From the NCBI GenBank assembly GCA_025506515.1, contig CM046443.1:88196485-88260484 (forward strand): DNA of 64,000 nucleotides. Direction: 5' to 3'. Made by a program: the position numbers and the translations under genes. The DNA is from Flaveria trinervia (taxonomy: Eukaryota > Streptophyta > Magnoliopsida > Asterales > Asteraceae). Below, one piece after another: positions 24,486 to 37,104 of the stretch. Positions within the stretch are counted from its first letter, which is position 1. Each line of letters begins with the position of its first letter. A model generated the notes under the pieces. It did no database searches, was not told the origin of the DNA, and was given only the letters and a program-made list of their open reading frames with translations.

Positions 24486-27400
24486 CTACAAATAATAAGA
24501 GAACTTTGATCCACCCAATGACTTAGTCAACAAATCTATAGCATTATCTTGAGTATCAACATAAGAGACTATGATTTTGCTTGAATTAGCCACATCTCTA
24601 ATAAAATGAAGTCTAACATCCACATGTTTAGTTCTTTCATGATACATCAGGTTCTTAGATAATTGAATAACACCTTGATTATCACACCATATCATAGCAC
24701 TATGAACTTTTATACCCAACTCAGATACGAAACCCATAAGCCATAAAGCTTTTTTAGCAACCTTTGTGAGAGCAATGTACTCGGACTCAATGGAAGATAA
24801 AGCAACAACACGCTGTAGTGTAGACTTCCAACTTACCAAACTTCCACAAACAACAAATGCATACCTAGTAACCGACCTACCCTTATCAAGGTCATTGGCA
24901 TAATGAGTATCAACAAAACCAGTCACAGGACACTCCAGACTTATCTTAGTTCCAAATATAAGCCTAATGTTCTAGACCTATTGAGATACCTCAAGATCCA
25001 TTTGATTGCCTCCCAATGCTTTTTCCCAGGTCTATATAGGTACCTGCTTACTACACTGACTTCATATCCTATGTCAGGACGTGTACAGACCATCAAGTAC
25101 ATCAAGCTACCCACAGCTTGAGCATAAGGTACATTTTGCATTTGAATCTCTTCTTGAGCTGACTTAGGATAGTCACTAAGTGACAACTTAAAGTGTTGAG
25201 CTAGTGGAGTTGTCATAGGCTTACTAGCATCCATAAAGTAATTGGTAAGAACCTTTATGATGTAACCAGTCTGAGATAGCCGTAGTATACCTTGCTACCT
25301 ATATTTAGAACTCTCCATTCCTAATATTTTCTTTGCACTTCCCAATTCCTTCATATCAAATTCCCTTATCAACATGACCTTGGTAGCATCTACATCAGTC
25401 TTTGATTTGCTATTTACTAGCATATCATCAACATACATTAATAGATAAACATAGCCCATACATTGTGATTATTTAAAATACACACAATCATCATATGCAT
25501 TTTTGTTAAACCATTGAGACACTACATAATCATCAAAACATTTGTTCCATTGCCTGGGAGACTGTTTAAGTCCTAAAAGGGATCTCTGTAATAAACAAAC
25601 CTTATTCTCATGCCCATTAACTTCAAACTCAGGAGACTACTTCATAAAGATATGCTCCTCAAGAATGCCATGAAGGAAAAGCAGTCTTAACATCTAATTG
25701 TTCTGAATCAAGGTCAAGCAAATCAGTCAAAGACAGTATGACCCTAATAGAGGAGTGTTTTACCATAGGAGAAAATATGTCATAATAATCTACCCATTCT
25801 ACCTGTGTAAATCCCTTTGCCACCAATCAGGCCTTGTATCTAGGGGCCTCCCTTTCAAGTACACTTTCTTTTACCTTAAACAATCATTTGCAACTTACCA
25901 AATTTTGATCTGCAGGTCTATCCACTAAAACCTAGGTATTATTCTTGTTTAATGATTCCATATCTTCTATCGTAGCTTGCATCCACTTGTGCCCATCCCA
26001 AGAGGACACTGCATCTTCATAAGTCAGAGGTTCACACATGCTTTCAGTTGCAACAACACTGAACACAAAAGCAGACACATCATCACTTTTCTAAACCTAG
26101 GAAAGGATGTTATTTGTCTCCTACGCCTATCCTTAGAAATGTTATAAGGAGAGTTACCTTTACCAGAACGCTCAACGCCAACTTGCTCTTCAATAGCTTC
26201 ATGAGTCTCTCTAGATTCAAACTCCACCTCAACCTAAGCATCATCAGGAATGAACTTAAGTCCAAAAGATTCAACATTGACTATGTCATTGTACAAAACA
26301 ACTTGTTTGAATACAACATCCCTACTTACCATCACTTTAGGTACTCCACCATCAATCCTCCACAACCTATACCTTTTTACACCCTCTGGGTATCAAAGCA
26401 TAACACACTAATGGCCCTTGGATCTAATTTGCCTAATATCATATAAGCATATGCTAAAGATCCAAATACCTTCAACCTTTTGTAGTTTGCCGGTACACCT
26501 GACCACATTCACAAGGTATCTTCATGTCAATTGCACTAGATGGGGAAAAATTATCAAGCAATGTAGTTGTATTCAAGGCCTTTGCCCAAAACTCTTTTGG
26601 CATACTAGATTCAATCAACAAGCATCTCACCTTTTCTAGCAAAGTTCTATTCATCCTTTCGGCCAACCCATTTGTAGAGGTGTGCCAGCCACAGTTAAAT
26701 GCCTCACTATCCCATATCTCTTGCAATATTGGTCAACTCATGGTTGCAGAACTCTAGGCTATTATCAGTTCTTAATCTTTTCACCCTTTTCCCAAATTGA
26801 GTCTCAATCTTAACCTTCCACTCTTTGAACTTCTTAAAAGTATCATTTTTGTTCCTTAGTAGAAGTACCCATGCCTTCCGAGAGTAATCATTATTAAGGA
26901 CAAGACGTACCTAGCACCACCTAATGATAAGGTCCTTGCTGGACCCTATAAGTCTGCATGAATATAATCTAGGACCCCTTTTGATGAATGAATCCCTTTA
27001 CCAAAACTCACTCTATGTGCCTTTCCCATGACACAATTCTCATAGAAACCTACATCTCATTCAGTCAGCTCACCCAATAACTATTGATCCCTCAACTTTT
27101 TGTACTTGAGTACTTATATGACCTAATCTCTTATACCACATTACAATTGCAAGTATCTTCTTAGTTTGTATCATATTAACATCATTTGAACTAACAATGC
27201 CATCTAGCACATATGTATTATTATTCTTTGTAGACCTTGACAACAAGCATATCAAACCCTTAATCACCTTGGCCTTGCCATTCTTTAAGCTCACCACATG
27301 TCCACTTTCTTCAAATGTTCCTAGAGAGTTTAGGTTTCTCTTTAGACTTGGAATGAATCGAACATCTTTAAGAGTAACCTCTGTGCCATTGGTCAGGCTA

Positions 27401-27983
27401 ATCACTACTGACTCGATTCCTTGAATCTCATAAGCCCCGTCATCACCAAGTTGAACCACACCTATTGGACCCATCTTTAATTCCTTAAAAAGCTCCTTTC
27501 TAGGTGTCATGTGATACGAGCAGCCAGAGTCCAAGATCTAATCATTTCTTAACACACCCTTAGAGATGACTAAAACATCCAAACTCTCATACCCATCAAT
27601 GCTTCCTTCCGAAGTATGATTGATAAGATTCTTGCAGTAGTTTGGCTCGGTCCTTTTCTTCTTGAACATGTCTGGACATTCACTTTTTAGGTGTTTATCA
27701 AATTGGCAAATAAAGCACCTCTGTTTGGTTCGAGACTTTGATCTTGCACTCATTCTAGACTTGTTGGCCAGATGATCTGATCTTCTTCTAACGACTAATC
27801 CATCTTCCCATTCTTCTCTTACTTATGACCTTTTCTAAAGTTCCTTTGAATTCATGGCTGCTACCACTTCATCCATGGATTTTCTTTCCTAAACATCAGT
27901 GTATCCATAAAAGTGCTCATATGCCTAAGGCAACAAGGATAAGAATATGATGGCTCGATCCTCCTCATCAAGCTCTGCCTCAA
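24486..27983 (-). pseudogene. Copia element C gag-pol, broken
   Basis: Read right to left it has copia order. A gag zinc knuckle CFICQFDKHLKSEC lies in 27538-27753. Protease MDSGCSYHMTP is at the start of 27070-27534, followed by the GAG-pre-integrase block (WYKRLGHIS). Integrase remnants (NGLAERMNRTLLEKVRCLL) lie in 26472-26726. In reverse transcriptase the YVDD motif is intact at 25424-25435, and its C-terminal part is in 24941-25234. RNase H (ALSSIESEYIALTKVAKKALW) is in 24486-24926. Many stops and frame changes separate these pieces. The gag 5' end is cut off at 27984 by a gypsy LTR fragment. Confidence 0.9.
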
Positions 27984-28490
27984 TGTATAAGGCCTCGTTC
28001 TCGGGACGCTCACAACTGGTCAATCATCGCACATAAAACATATATTTACATTAACTTTAATAAAACATTGCAGCGGGAACATTTAAACAATCACTTCATT
28101 TCATTATAATTGCTTTTGAAAAATAATACAACATTCATTACAAAACATTGTTTGTTCGTATTACAATGTAAAAACATTATACAAAAAGAATGCCATCCAA
28201 AATAAGCCAAGTAGCCGCCCAGTGCCATCTTCAGCAAACATCACCTACCAACTGGAAACATATAAGAGTCAACGTTGCTGAATGAGTTCTAGTTTTAAAA
28301 TAAAACATACTTATTTTCTTTCAAAACTGTTCTATACTTTCGTACATGATCACACATCATACGTACACATAGATAATGTCATTATTATCTTCATCATTCG
28401 CTCGTTAACTTTTGTTCATTTATCATACATCATTATCATTCACTTTCATTCATAACTTCCTTACTTAACTTTCGTACGTTCATTACTTCT
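27984..28490 (-). mobile_element. Truncated gypsy LTR fragment
   Basis: It starts TGTATAAGGCCTCG and shares the R/U5 block with the LTRs at 1472 and 46840 (AACTGGTCAATCAT near the start, a TTACCAACTGGAAA-like stretch, and CAACGTTGCTGAATGAG). It has no far end: at about 28490 the sequence switches to copia integrase. The LTR is therefore truncated at its U3 side. Confidence 0.75.
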
Positions 28491-29365
28491 GATGACATGT
28501 ACATAAGGTGTTTTTCCATTTAACTTGAAGAGGATATCGTGTCAATTAAGTAGGATGTAGTTAGAATACAATCTAACAAAAAAATGGCAGAGAATATTCC
28601 TTTTAAATAGCAAGGACATAGCAACATTAAAACTATACGCATGTTTCCTCTTAGCAATTACATTTTGTTGAGGGGTATAAGAACAAGATGTTTGATGAGC
28701 GATACCAATTTTTCTAACAATCTTATGCATTTGATTGTTAACTATTTTGTACCATTGTTACTTAAAAACATTTTTATAGTTTTCCTATATTGATCATTGA
28801 TCAAGCTAAATCAAACATTCAAGTTCTAAAAATCCTTCATCTTCTAGTTTTATTGAATATACACATATAACCATTAAATAATCTTCTAATATCATTAAAA
28901 GGTATCTATATCCTTCTTTGCTCTAAACCTTATATGGTCCTCAAACATAAAAATAGACCAGGTCACCAATGTTGGTAGATTAATGTTCACTCAAATGGAA
29001 AGGACACAATATTGTTTAGCTTTGTGACACATATCACAAGGGTGTTTGTTCATCCGAATTTGGAATTTAAGGTATATTTCAACACAAACAAGGCATTATA
29101 AGTTGATTGACCTAGACTAATGTGACATACATTCACAACACTATAAGAACTAAAACACATATTTATGGAGTTCAAGAAACAACCGCACAAGTAAAGACCA
29201 ACAAATTTTCTATTAGTCATAAGGGTATGTGAATCCTAAATGTAACACTTATGTTCATTAAACACAACTTGCAGATTACTATCATAAGCTAGCTTATACA
29301 CAAATATAATATTGGAACAATCCTCGGGTATAACAAATCTATCATATAAATAATGTTTCCGTATA
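28490..29365 (-). pseudogene. Copia element B integrase part
   Basis: Read right to left: a VYKLAYDSNLQ-type block (about 29290), the integrase zinc motif CDMCHKAKQ (about 29020-29045), a LVTWSIFMFEDH block that corresponds to the LVHLDLWGP block of copia A, then HQTSCSYTPQQN (28680-28700) and a LNGKTPY end (about 28510). It parallels copia element A at 50510-51451 block by block. Multiple stops make it non-functional. Reverse transcriptase and the 3' LTR are missing to the left. Confidence 0.82.
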
Positions 29366-29370
29366 GTTTT

Positions 29371-30326
29371 TATAGGAAATAGGTTCACTTTTATATTAAA
29401 AGATAGTAATTCTAACGATACTCTCGTTAGCCATGAGAAATATTCTAGTACAATACCGTTTACAAATACGATAAAAAGTTAAATATAAACAACATTTATG
29501 TACCAAACTTGATTCGAACATCTGTATTTAGTATATACTCCGAGTCTTCATATATTATTCTTGACGTGAGCCTTCATTGTGTTCGAATCTTCAACTATAC
29601 CCCTTCATTACAACAACAAATAAAAGATTGACGGTTATGGCTGTGGATCGTGTTGACACGGGTCACTTAAAACAAATTTCGTGTCTCTAATCAAGACAAC
29701 GCATCCGTCTCCCAGGGTACAACAACCAAAGCAGTATGTACTACTGGAGAGTGTCTCGGCTCGAGAGATCATTGGGTAAAATATGTGTTATGATGTTATG
29801 TGAAAAAATGTTAAAGATGATGGTGTATGAAGAATAATTTAGAGAATGCCCCTCTTTAAATTTCTATAAATCTTGTTGAATCTAAAGAGAATAAATTTCT
29901 TCTTCTCTTTTCGTCATGGGTTTAGTTATATACTCATGCTAAAAACTTCACATTAATATGAGTTTTATGATTCACAACCAAAACTTCCATTTGATTTATG
30001 AAATGTTTTATGAGATGAGATTAAAACTCTCATTTTATTCATGACATGTTTAATAACAACTTTAATAAAATTATGATCCATAATAAACATTCATAATATT
30101 TATTAAAATATTTGGTCAAAACATAACGCATTCATGTTGATCAATACATGGATTTATTAGCATTATGCAAGAAATTACAACAATTTTATCTATAGTCACC
30201 CAAGTTTCATTTTATTCATTTCGACCAATCAACTTCAAGCATCGATATCTAATTCATCTTCGCTTCAGTTTGGACACGGTATAGTTCGTTACAAAACGAG
30301 AATGGAGATCGATCAAAATTCCAACA
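29371..30326 (-). mobile_element. 3' LTR of the LARD-like element
   Basis: It is about 956 bp. Its outer left end reads TATAGGAAATAGG where the partner reads TGTAGAAAGTAGG, so the terminal TG has decayed. A 19-bp stretch beginning AATGGAGATCGATC occurs just inside the LTR end (30300) and again in the interior (30338). Confidence 0.82.
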
Positions 30327-32182
30327 ATCCCCACATGAATGGAGATCGATCAAAACACACAAAATTCCCAATGAAAACTCGATAGTTGAGTCTTGCAGGA
30401 TAGGTAGGTGTTCCCATTGAACCTTCCTTTATGAAGCATATTTAGCATACTAGTAGTGTGTAGACGCGATGTCTTTGAACAGACCCTATTTTGTGTAGAC
30501 GACAATATACATTCACACAAGACTCTCCCCAGTCGGACACATCCCATTATTATCTTGTCTGTTATAGCCATGGATCACTATCCTGGTTCTACAAGAGCTC
30601 TAGGATTTGCGTCTCCCCACTAATCCATTCGAAGCGACCCCACTTCTTTTTAACATAGGTGATTCCATGAATCATTAAAATCATTATGGTTATATTGATT
30701 TCCATAATCATTTAACCTGAATATGCTTAACCTTTCTTTAGTCACTGGTTCGGGGGTACTCCCTAGAGTGAATGGACTAGGAAGTTCGTCACTCCTTTTT
30801 CGTTTTAGGGTACTCCCCTATAGTGACTTTGTTGATCATATGATTAAGTTTTCCTATTGAACCTAGATCTTGGAATCTCCAGTCAGCTAGGTTAGGTTTC
30901 CCTGATGTTCCCCTTTCTCTATAGGCTTTAATCCAATTACTCCCTATCTCGTCTCATTTCAACCCGCAGGTTGATGGTTTCAAAATTATTATCTATCACT
31001 TTGTCAAGTTGATATAGATAACTTCAATAAAGATAACTTTTCATGATGTGTTCTTAACTCATAAGTTAATAATAGCTATTTTAAAACTTTTACAATTCTT
31101 ATTTCAATACAAACACATTTCCTTTATGCCTTCGGTAGTAAACATCTATCAAAATTCTAAATCTAGCCAATTAGAATCCGAGTCTATCATAGGCTTCTTA
31201 TGACCTTTGTGTACTACATTAGATCATGGGTTTGCAATATCTTTGGATTTCCAAAATCCATATTGCTAACGTTTTATTTTCAAATGCAAGAAGTGTTATT
31301 GGATAACATCCATATGGGTTAATGAAAGGTTCTCCCTTTCTAAATAGGTTTGAGAAAACTTCTCACAAAACCATTTCTACATACCCTAAAGGATTGTTTC
31401 TAAAATGGCATCTCTCCCATATTTCTTGCAATTTGATTTCAAAGTGAGGTTTACTATCGAACAAACCTAGAAAATTGAGTCCTTTTTATTAGGCTTTGTA
31501 TACTAGATAACATTATCTAGTTAGTTAAGTTTTCCATAGGTCATATCAACCTTCTTGAACCAAATGAGTATCCTCTTTCAACTTTGTCTATACATAATTG
31601 GCCTCCTTAGAGCATCATAATTGATAAGTACTAGGCTAGCATGCTATAGACTACAGTACTTTAGCATGTGAACATAAGATGCATCATTCTGATCCTTCAC
31701 AGCTTTTAGAAATAATACACTATCCCTTGTCCATATCCATATCTTATTATAGAAAAATTATGAGACTTATTCGTCATCATTCGGTTTAGGAACATAACTC
31801 GTTTTCCCTTAAATCACTCATCCATAAGCAAGTCACCAGCCATCATGTTGGACCCGGTAGCCACCTCAGCACCAACTCAGCAACAGCCAGTCAGTAGAAA
31901 TTAAACCATCTCTAACACACATGTTATTGTTAAACATTTACAAAAATGTTTTAACACATGATAGAATCAAAATATTTGTTTGGTAACACGGTATTTTAAA
32001 TAATAGATTGTACTCCAATCTTTATTAAAATCCAAACAAGACATTATACTACGTTATTTCCCAGAAAAAATTTGTTTAGTTTTAACAAAAATCAAAAATA
32101 ATATTTTCTTTACCATTTCGTGAACCAAAAAAATCCATAGTAATAAGGTTAAAAAATCCCATCACGAAGTTTGCTTTAAGAT

Positions 32183-33197
32183 TGTAGAAAGTAGGTTCAC
32201 TTTTATTTTAAAAGATAGTAATTCTAACGATACTCTCGTTAGCCATAAGAAATATTCTAGTACAATACTGTTTATAAATATGATAGAAAATTATATATAA
32301 AAAATATTTATGTACCAAACTTGATTTGAACATCTGTCTTTAGTATATACTCCAACGAGTCTTCATATAGTATTTTTAACACAAGCCTTCATCGTGTTCG
32401 AAACTTCAACTATACTCCTTCATTGCAACAAGTAACAAATAAAAGATTAATGGTTGTGTCCGAGGATCGTGTTAGATACGGGTCCCTTAAAACAGATTTC
32501 ATGTCTCTACTCAACACAACGTATCTGTCTCTTAGGGTACAACAGCCAAAGCACTATGTATTGTCGGAGAGTGCCTCGCTCGAGAGATCATCGGGTAAAA
32601 TATGTGTTATGATGTTATGTGGAAAAATATTAAAGATGATGGTGTATGAAGAATAATTTAGAGAGTGCTCCTCTCTAAATTTCTATAAAACTTGTTGAAT
32701 CTAAAAAGAATAATTTTCTTCTTCTCTTTTCATCATGGGTTTAGCTATATACTAATGCTAAAAACTTTACATTAATATGAGTTTTATGATTCACAACCAA
32801 AACTTTCATTCGATTTATGAAATGTTTTATGAGACCAAATTAAAATACTCATTTATTCATGACATGTTTAATATCAATTTTGATAAAAATATAATTCATA
32901 ATAAACATTCATAGTATTTTTTAAAATACTTGGTCAAAACATAACACATCCATGTTGATCAATACATGGATTTATTAGAATTATACAAGAAATTGCAACA
33001 ATTTCATCTATAGTCACCCAAGTTTCATTTTATTCATTCCGACCACTCAACTTCGAGCATCGATATTTAATTCATTTTCGCTTCAGTTTGGACACAATAT
33101 AGTTTGTTATAAAACGAGAACTTAAACATAAATAAATAACTATTTATAATATATATACATATATATACATATATATATATATATATAATATATATAC

Positions 33198-33247
<50 letters not shown>

Positions 33248-33272
33248 CTATCTTGTGTCCAAAATTCCAACA
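32183..33272 (-). mobile_element. 5' LTR of the LARD-like element
   Basis: It is about 1090 bp and collinear with 29371-30326 except for an AT/ACATAT microsatellite at 33146-33246 that is absent from the partner. That microsatellite accounts for most of the length difference. Confidence 0.82.
33146..33246. repeat. AT-rich microsatellite
   Basis: This is a (TA)n tract with interspersed ACATATATA units. The 77-codon frame across it on the minus strand (alternating Ile/Tyr) is a product of the repeat. Confidence 0.9.
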
Positions 33273-33277
33273 GTTTT

Positions 33278-35253
33278 AAGGACCCGGTATTAGTTACCAA
33301 TGCATTAGTTCCACTTGGATGTTTATTGTAATATTAAGGTTAGAAACATCAACTTGATTAAAAAGACCTTTAATCATTAACATATGTTTGTTAGCACCCG
33401 AGTCAACAATCCAACCAAACATAGTAGAATCTACTTTCACAAACTAAAAACACGTTTAAGAAAATAGTTTGTAGAGAAACCTTGAAATGAATTACCCCTT
33501 ACAGTATCGTTTGATGTATTCTCACCTTCTATTTCACTTAAAATTCCTAGAAGTATTATAATCTGTTCGGAGTAAGAAAGAAACAACAAAATTAATGTTT
33601 GATGAAGATGGTTTTTCAGTTTAATGAACATGAGTTGTTTGAATATAAAGATTTATTTCCTTGACCATGAACATACCAAAATCTTCTTTTATTTCCTTGT
33701 AGTTAACAAACAATTTAGAACATCATTATACTATGTGTTCGAGTTTATTGCAATGAGTGCAGTTTAGATTTGGGTTTGGACCCTTTATAAAGTTTATTTT
33801 TTGATCAACTGCTTGATTAGTTTTTTACACACAACCAACATTTATTACTCTTGTAGAATTACTAAACGAACTACTTGTATCTCTATGAGACTCTTATCTA
33901 GAGGTAACTAAAAATACTACTTTAAGTGTGGGTAGATGGTTCCTTGTTAGTAAATTAGTCCTTACTATTGGTATATATCATCAAGCCTTATTAGAAAATA
34001 CATTACTTTTATTATGTGATTGAAATTATCAAAATTATTTAAGGTTTAACATGTACATGAAGTTTATTGCGCCATTGCATCATAGTATTAATTCTATAAT
34101 AATAATTCGACACTATTGAACCATTTTGAGTTATAGAGATCATTTTATATAATCTAAACGCACCCAACCCATCAACCTTCTCATGTGTTTCTTATAGGTA
34201 TGTCTTTAACTTCCGATACTAATTTAGAGTAGACTTCACCTATGTATGACTCATCAGACATAGAATTAAGTAACCGGGCCAGAACCACACTGTTACACAT
34301 TTCCCATTGCTTTGCTAAAACATCATTATTAGTTTATCTAATAGAAGCTTTAGCAATAAAACCTATTTTATTTTTAACATGTAAAGCTAATTTAATTTCA
34401 ACTTCCTCAACCATGTAATCTCCATTTACTTTAGTTTTATGTAAACAGTAGTTAGACTACTCACATCACTAGCACATAGGTACAATGAATCACATACATC
34501 TAGTTTACTAATAACGTATCAAAAACAACTACATTGGTTTCAGCCATATGTAGCAAAATACCTTAATTAGTAAAGAACTGAATGACAATCATACATGCAC
34601 ATATTTTGAAATTGAGAGGACCAGAACCAGGTTCTCACACCAGTTGGAATAGTAGATCGAGATATAGCCAAGCCAAGGATGCATACATGTAGAAAAAAAT
34701 GCTCCTATAAGTGATGCAACAAACATAAATATATGCAACACTTTAGATGCTACACATAAGAACGGGATCGTCACTCTCCTTGTTGTATTAACAGTGTTGG
34801 TATCCTTAACACATCCAAACAAATGCCTAAAGTTAGTAACTGTGTGACGAAGAAAGAAAGAGAAAGAACACAGTAAGATGGGACGATCTCACTAAAGATG
34901 CCCAAGTTAGAGCTTTTGAGTATATAGAAGCATATATGCAACTTTACTAAGAAAACTGATACCTGTTTAGTCTTTAACAGAGATATCAACAACTCTTTAT
35001 ACATATGATCCAATAAAAGCAATAGTGTTTGGAGTTAAAAAACCATAATCCTAACACAATACTTTAGGTTTTACACAAACCTGTAACCACAGTAGATCAA
35101 CGACAATAAAAAGTATTTGCCTCACTTAAACAATATACTAAACGTTAGGGTTTCTCATCTGAAAAGCCTAGATGGACAATAAGATTTGAATATCAACGGA
35201 AGACTGAAATCGAAGACAGAAAATGCTACAGAGCCTTTATGGCTTTGATATCA
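33278..35253 (-). pseudogene. Copia element B gag-protease part
   Basis: This is the 5' half of copia B, continuing across the LARD insertion. The protease motif WIVDSGANKHM is on the minus strand at about 33385-33420. A gag zinc knuckle CTHCNKLEHIV lies at about 33730-33765, with a stop before the last cysteine. Gag N-terminal remnants aligned with copia A (LYLHASD-like region) lie at about 34400-34545. Stops are frequent. The 83- and 77-codon frames at 34589-35022 are not recognisable. Confidence 0.75.
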
Positions 35254-35629
35254 TGTTAAAAATTATCTCTTTACTAAATTTTTCAATAATGCGCCGTTAT
35301 TTAAAACGTTTTATTATTACACGCTTTCACTGGTCGTTTAAACTACACAACCATTAATTATGGATGAACCAACAGATTGTATGGAATACCACTTAGGAAA
35401 TACCTTACTCATAGTGGCCCTTTAATATGAAAGCAAACACCGAGATCTACAAGGTCATTACGGCCTGTCATTCATTGCGACATATTTTTTGCACCTATAT
35501 ACTCATTTGACAGTTAGGGTGCTAGTATTTGGGAACTCAATTCATATTAGATGGGGATTGAATAACTCAATACAGGATTGGTTGTGGATTTACTTAATTG
35601 CTATCATCACTTTAACTTAATCTTTTAAA
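35241..35629 (-). mobile_element. Primer site and 5' LTR of copia B (right limit uncertain)
   Basis: On the minus strand TGATATCAAAGCC (35241-35253) is a mutated version of the TGGTATCAGAGCC primer site, and the LTR begins at 35254 (TGTTAAAAATTATC in window orientation). The far end is unclear. A MITE begins at 35630, so the LTR is annotated only up to there. Confidence 0.5.
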
Positions 35630-36206
35630 GGGAAAATACCATTAGAAACAACGTACATTTATTTTTTTCTCACAAAAGTCTATGTACAATTTTTAGCACG
35701 TGAAAAACCAATATAATTTCTAGTTTGTTTTATAAAAGTCCCTTAATAATTTTTATACATAAATAACCAACATACTTTCTATTCTCTCACATAAAAACAT
35801 CTAAATAATTATTTACACATTTAAGTCATTTTTATTTTTTAGATTTGAGCAAATTCTAAAAAGTAACTAAAACATGCAACTATTGCACCAATTGTTTGTA
35901 TGCATTTTCCATCCCTACGTTGCTTGTCTAAGTTATAGAATCCCAAGTTCGGATTGTTTTAATTATGGGAGCCCAAACTCAACTTGTCTATTTTTTAACA
36001 AATGCAAGTGTCTTAAACATGTAAATAATTATTGAGGAGTTTTTATATGAAAAAATAAAAAGTATATTGGTTTTTATGTGCAAAACTATTGAGGAACTTT
36101 TATAAGACAAAACAGAAAATGTGTTAGTTTTTTACGTGCCAAAAATGGTAAAGAGACTTTTATAAGAAAATTTTGAAAGTATGTTTGTTTTTTAAGGTAT
36201 TTTCCC
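35630..36206. mobile_element. MULE-type MITE forming a long hairpin
   Basis: The ends GGGAAAATACC and GGTATTTTCCC are inverted repeats that continue inward for roughly 200 bp per arm with mismatches. Both arms carry ACTTTTATAAG-type and GCACGTGAAAAACC-type blocks in inverted order. Flanking 9-mers TCTTTTAAA (35621-35629) and TTCTTTAAA (36207-36215) match at 7 of 9 positions, in line with the 9-bp TSD of Mutator-like elements. It is non-coding. Transcribed, it would fold into a long double-stranded RNA. Confidence 0.78.
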
Positions 36207-37017
36207 TTCTTTAAACTTGCAAAGTCACCAACTATTTACGGTTAATACTTTTAGTATGATTTTCAAGAATCAGAAAACCATAAACTAATAATAACATGAC
36301 AAGTTATACTTTTAAAAGAGCTTCATATCATATCTTTGTTTGTCACTTGGTATTCTTACCACTATTAGAAAGCTAGACAATTGCTATCAAAATTTATGAC
36401 ATAAAGAATAGTAGCAAAATTCATAACCATTTTATGATGAAAATCAAAACAATAGGAAAATTAGTGGCGAACAAGATTCGGTAGAAAATGGTCACAAATC
36501 CAAAGGCCAAACAAGATCCAGTGGTTGAACGGTTGCAACATTTTGCTACTATCCAATCGTGGTCGTAAAGCAATCACAAATATGGAAAATAGTAAATTAA
36601 AAGTATTTAAATATCACAATTTAATTATTATGATAATTTTTAAAGTCCCCATCTTTAAAGTTAAAAGTAGATTGTGAGCACTACATTTGGCACTACAAAA
36701 CCTCTTAAGCAAGAGGATTTAACTAAGCGGAGATTTTCCTTCCTCCCAATCCCAAAATTAGTTTCCTCAAATCAGACTCATTCCTTCATCATAACTCTTG
36801 TGTTTAAGGGAGTGGAATAAGTCATAAGGGTTAGGGATGTAGTTGTTGTGATAGGTCAAGATGAGAGGTAACACTGCCCCACCATAATCAGTGTTGTAGT
36901 GGCAAATCATATCGGCGATGGATGCGGTGTGATTTTTTTCATCATCTCACCTATTGTTCATGATCGACAATGATAAGTTTTTGCAATAGTACGTCAACAC
37001 TTCTCAATTAATCTGTT
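36207..37017. other. Intergenic DNA, no gene recognised
   Basis: No coding frame or element end is supported. Confidence 0.45.
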
Positions 37018-37104
37018 CTAAATACAATCATTTCTAAATACAATCATTTCTAAATACAATCATTTCTAAATACAATCATTTCTAAATACAATCATTTCTA
37101 AATT
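37018..37104. repeat. 16-bp tandem repeat, five copies plus a partial
   Basis: CTAAATACAATCATTT is repeated perfectly at 37018, 37034, 37050, 37066 and 37082, followed by a partial CTAAATT. The lack of divergence suggests a recent expansion. Confidence 0.95.

Larger units (their letters stand above)
29371..33272 (-). mobile_element. Non-coding LTR element (LARD-like) nested in copia B
   Basis: Direct repeats 29371-30326 and 32183-33272 are collinear LTRs ending in ATTCCAACA. The outer flanks carry a perfect TSD, GTTTT (29366-29370 and 33273-33277). A purine-rich tract (TGTGGGGAT on the minus strand, about 30327-30335) abuts the left LTR, so the element runs on the minus strand. The 1.85-kb interior has no gag or pol motifs and only short frames, as in large retrotransposon derivatives that depend on another element's enzymes. 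A standard Met-tRNA primer site is not evident next to the right LTR. Confidence 0.82.

Noticed and set aside
33067..33300. 77-codon minus-strand frame
   Set aside because: It is a translation of a TA microsatellite in an LTR.
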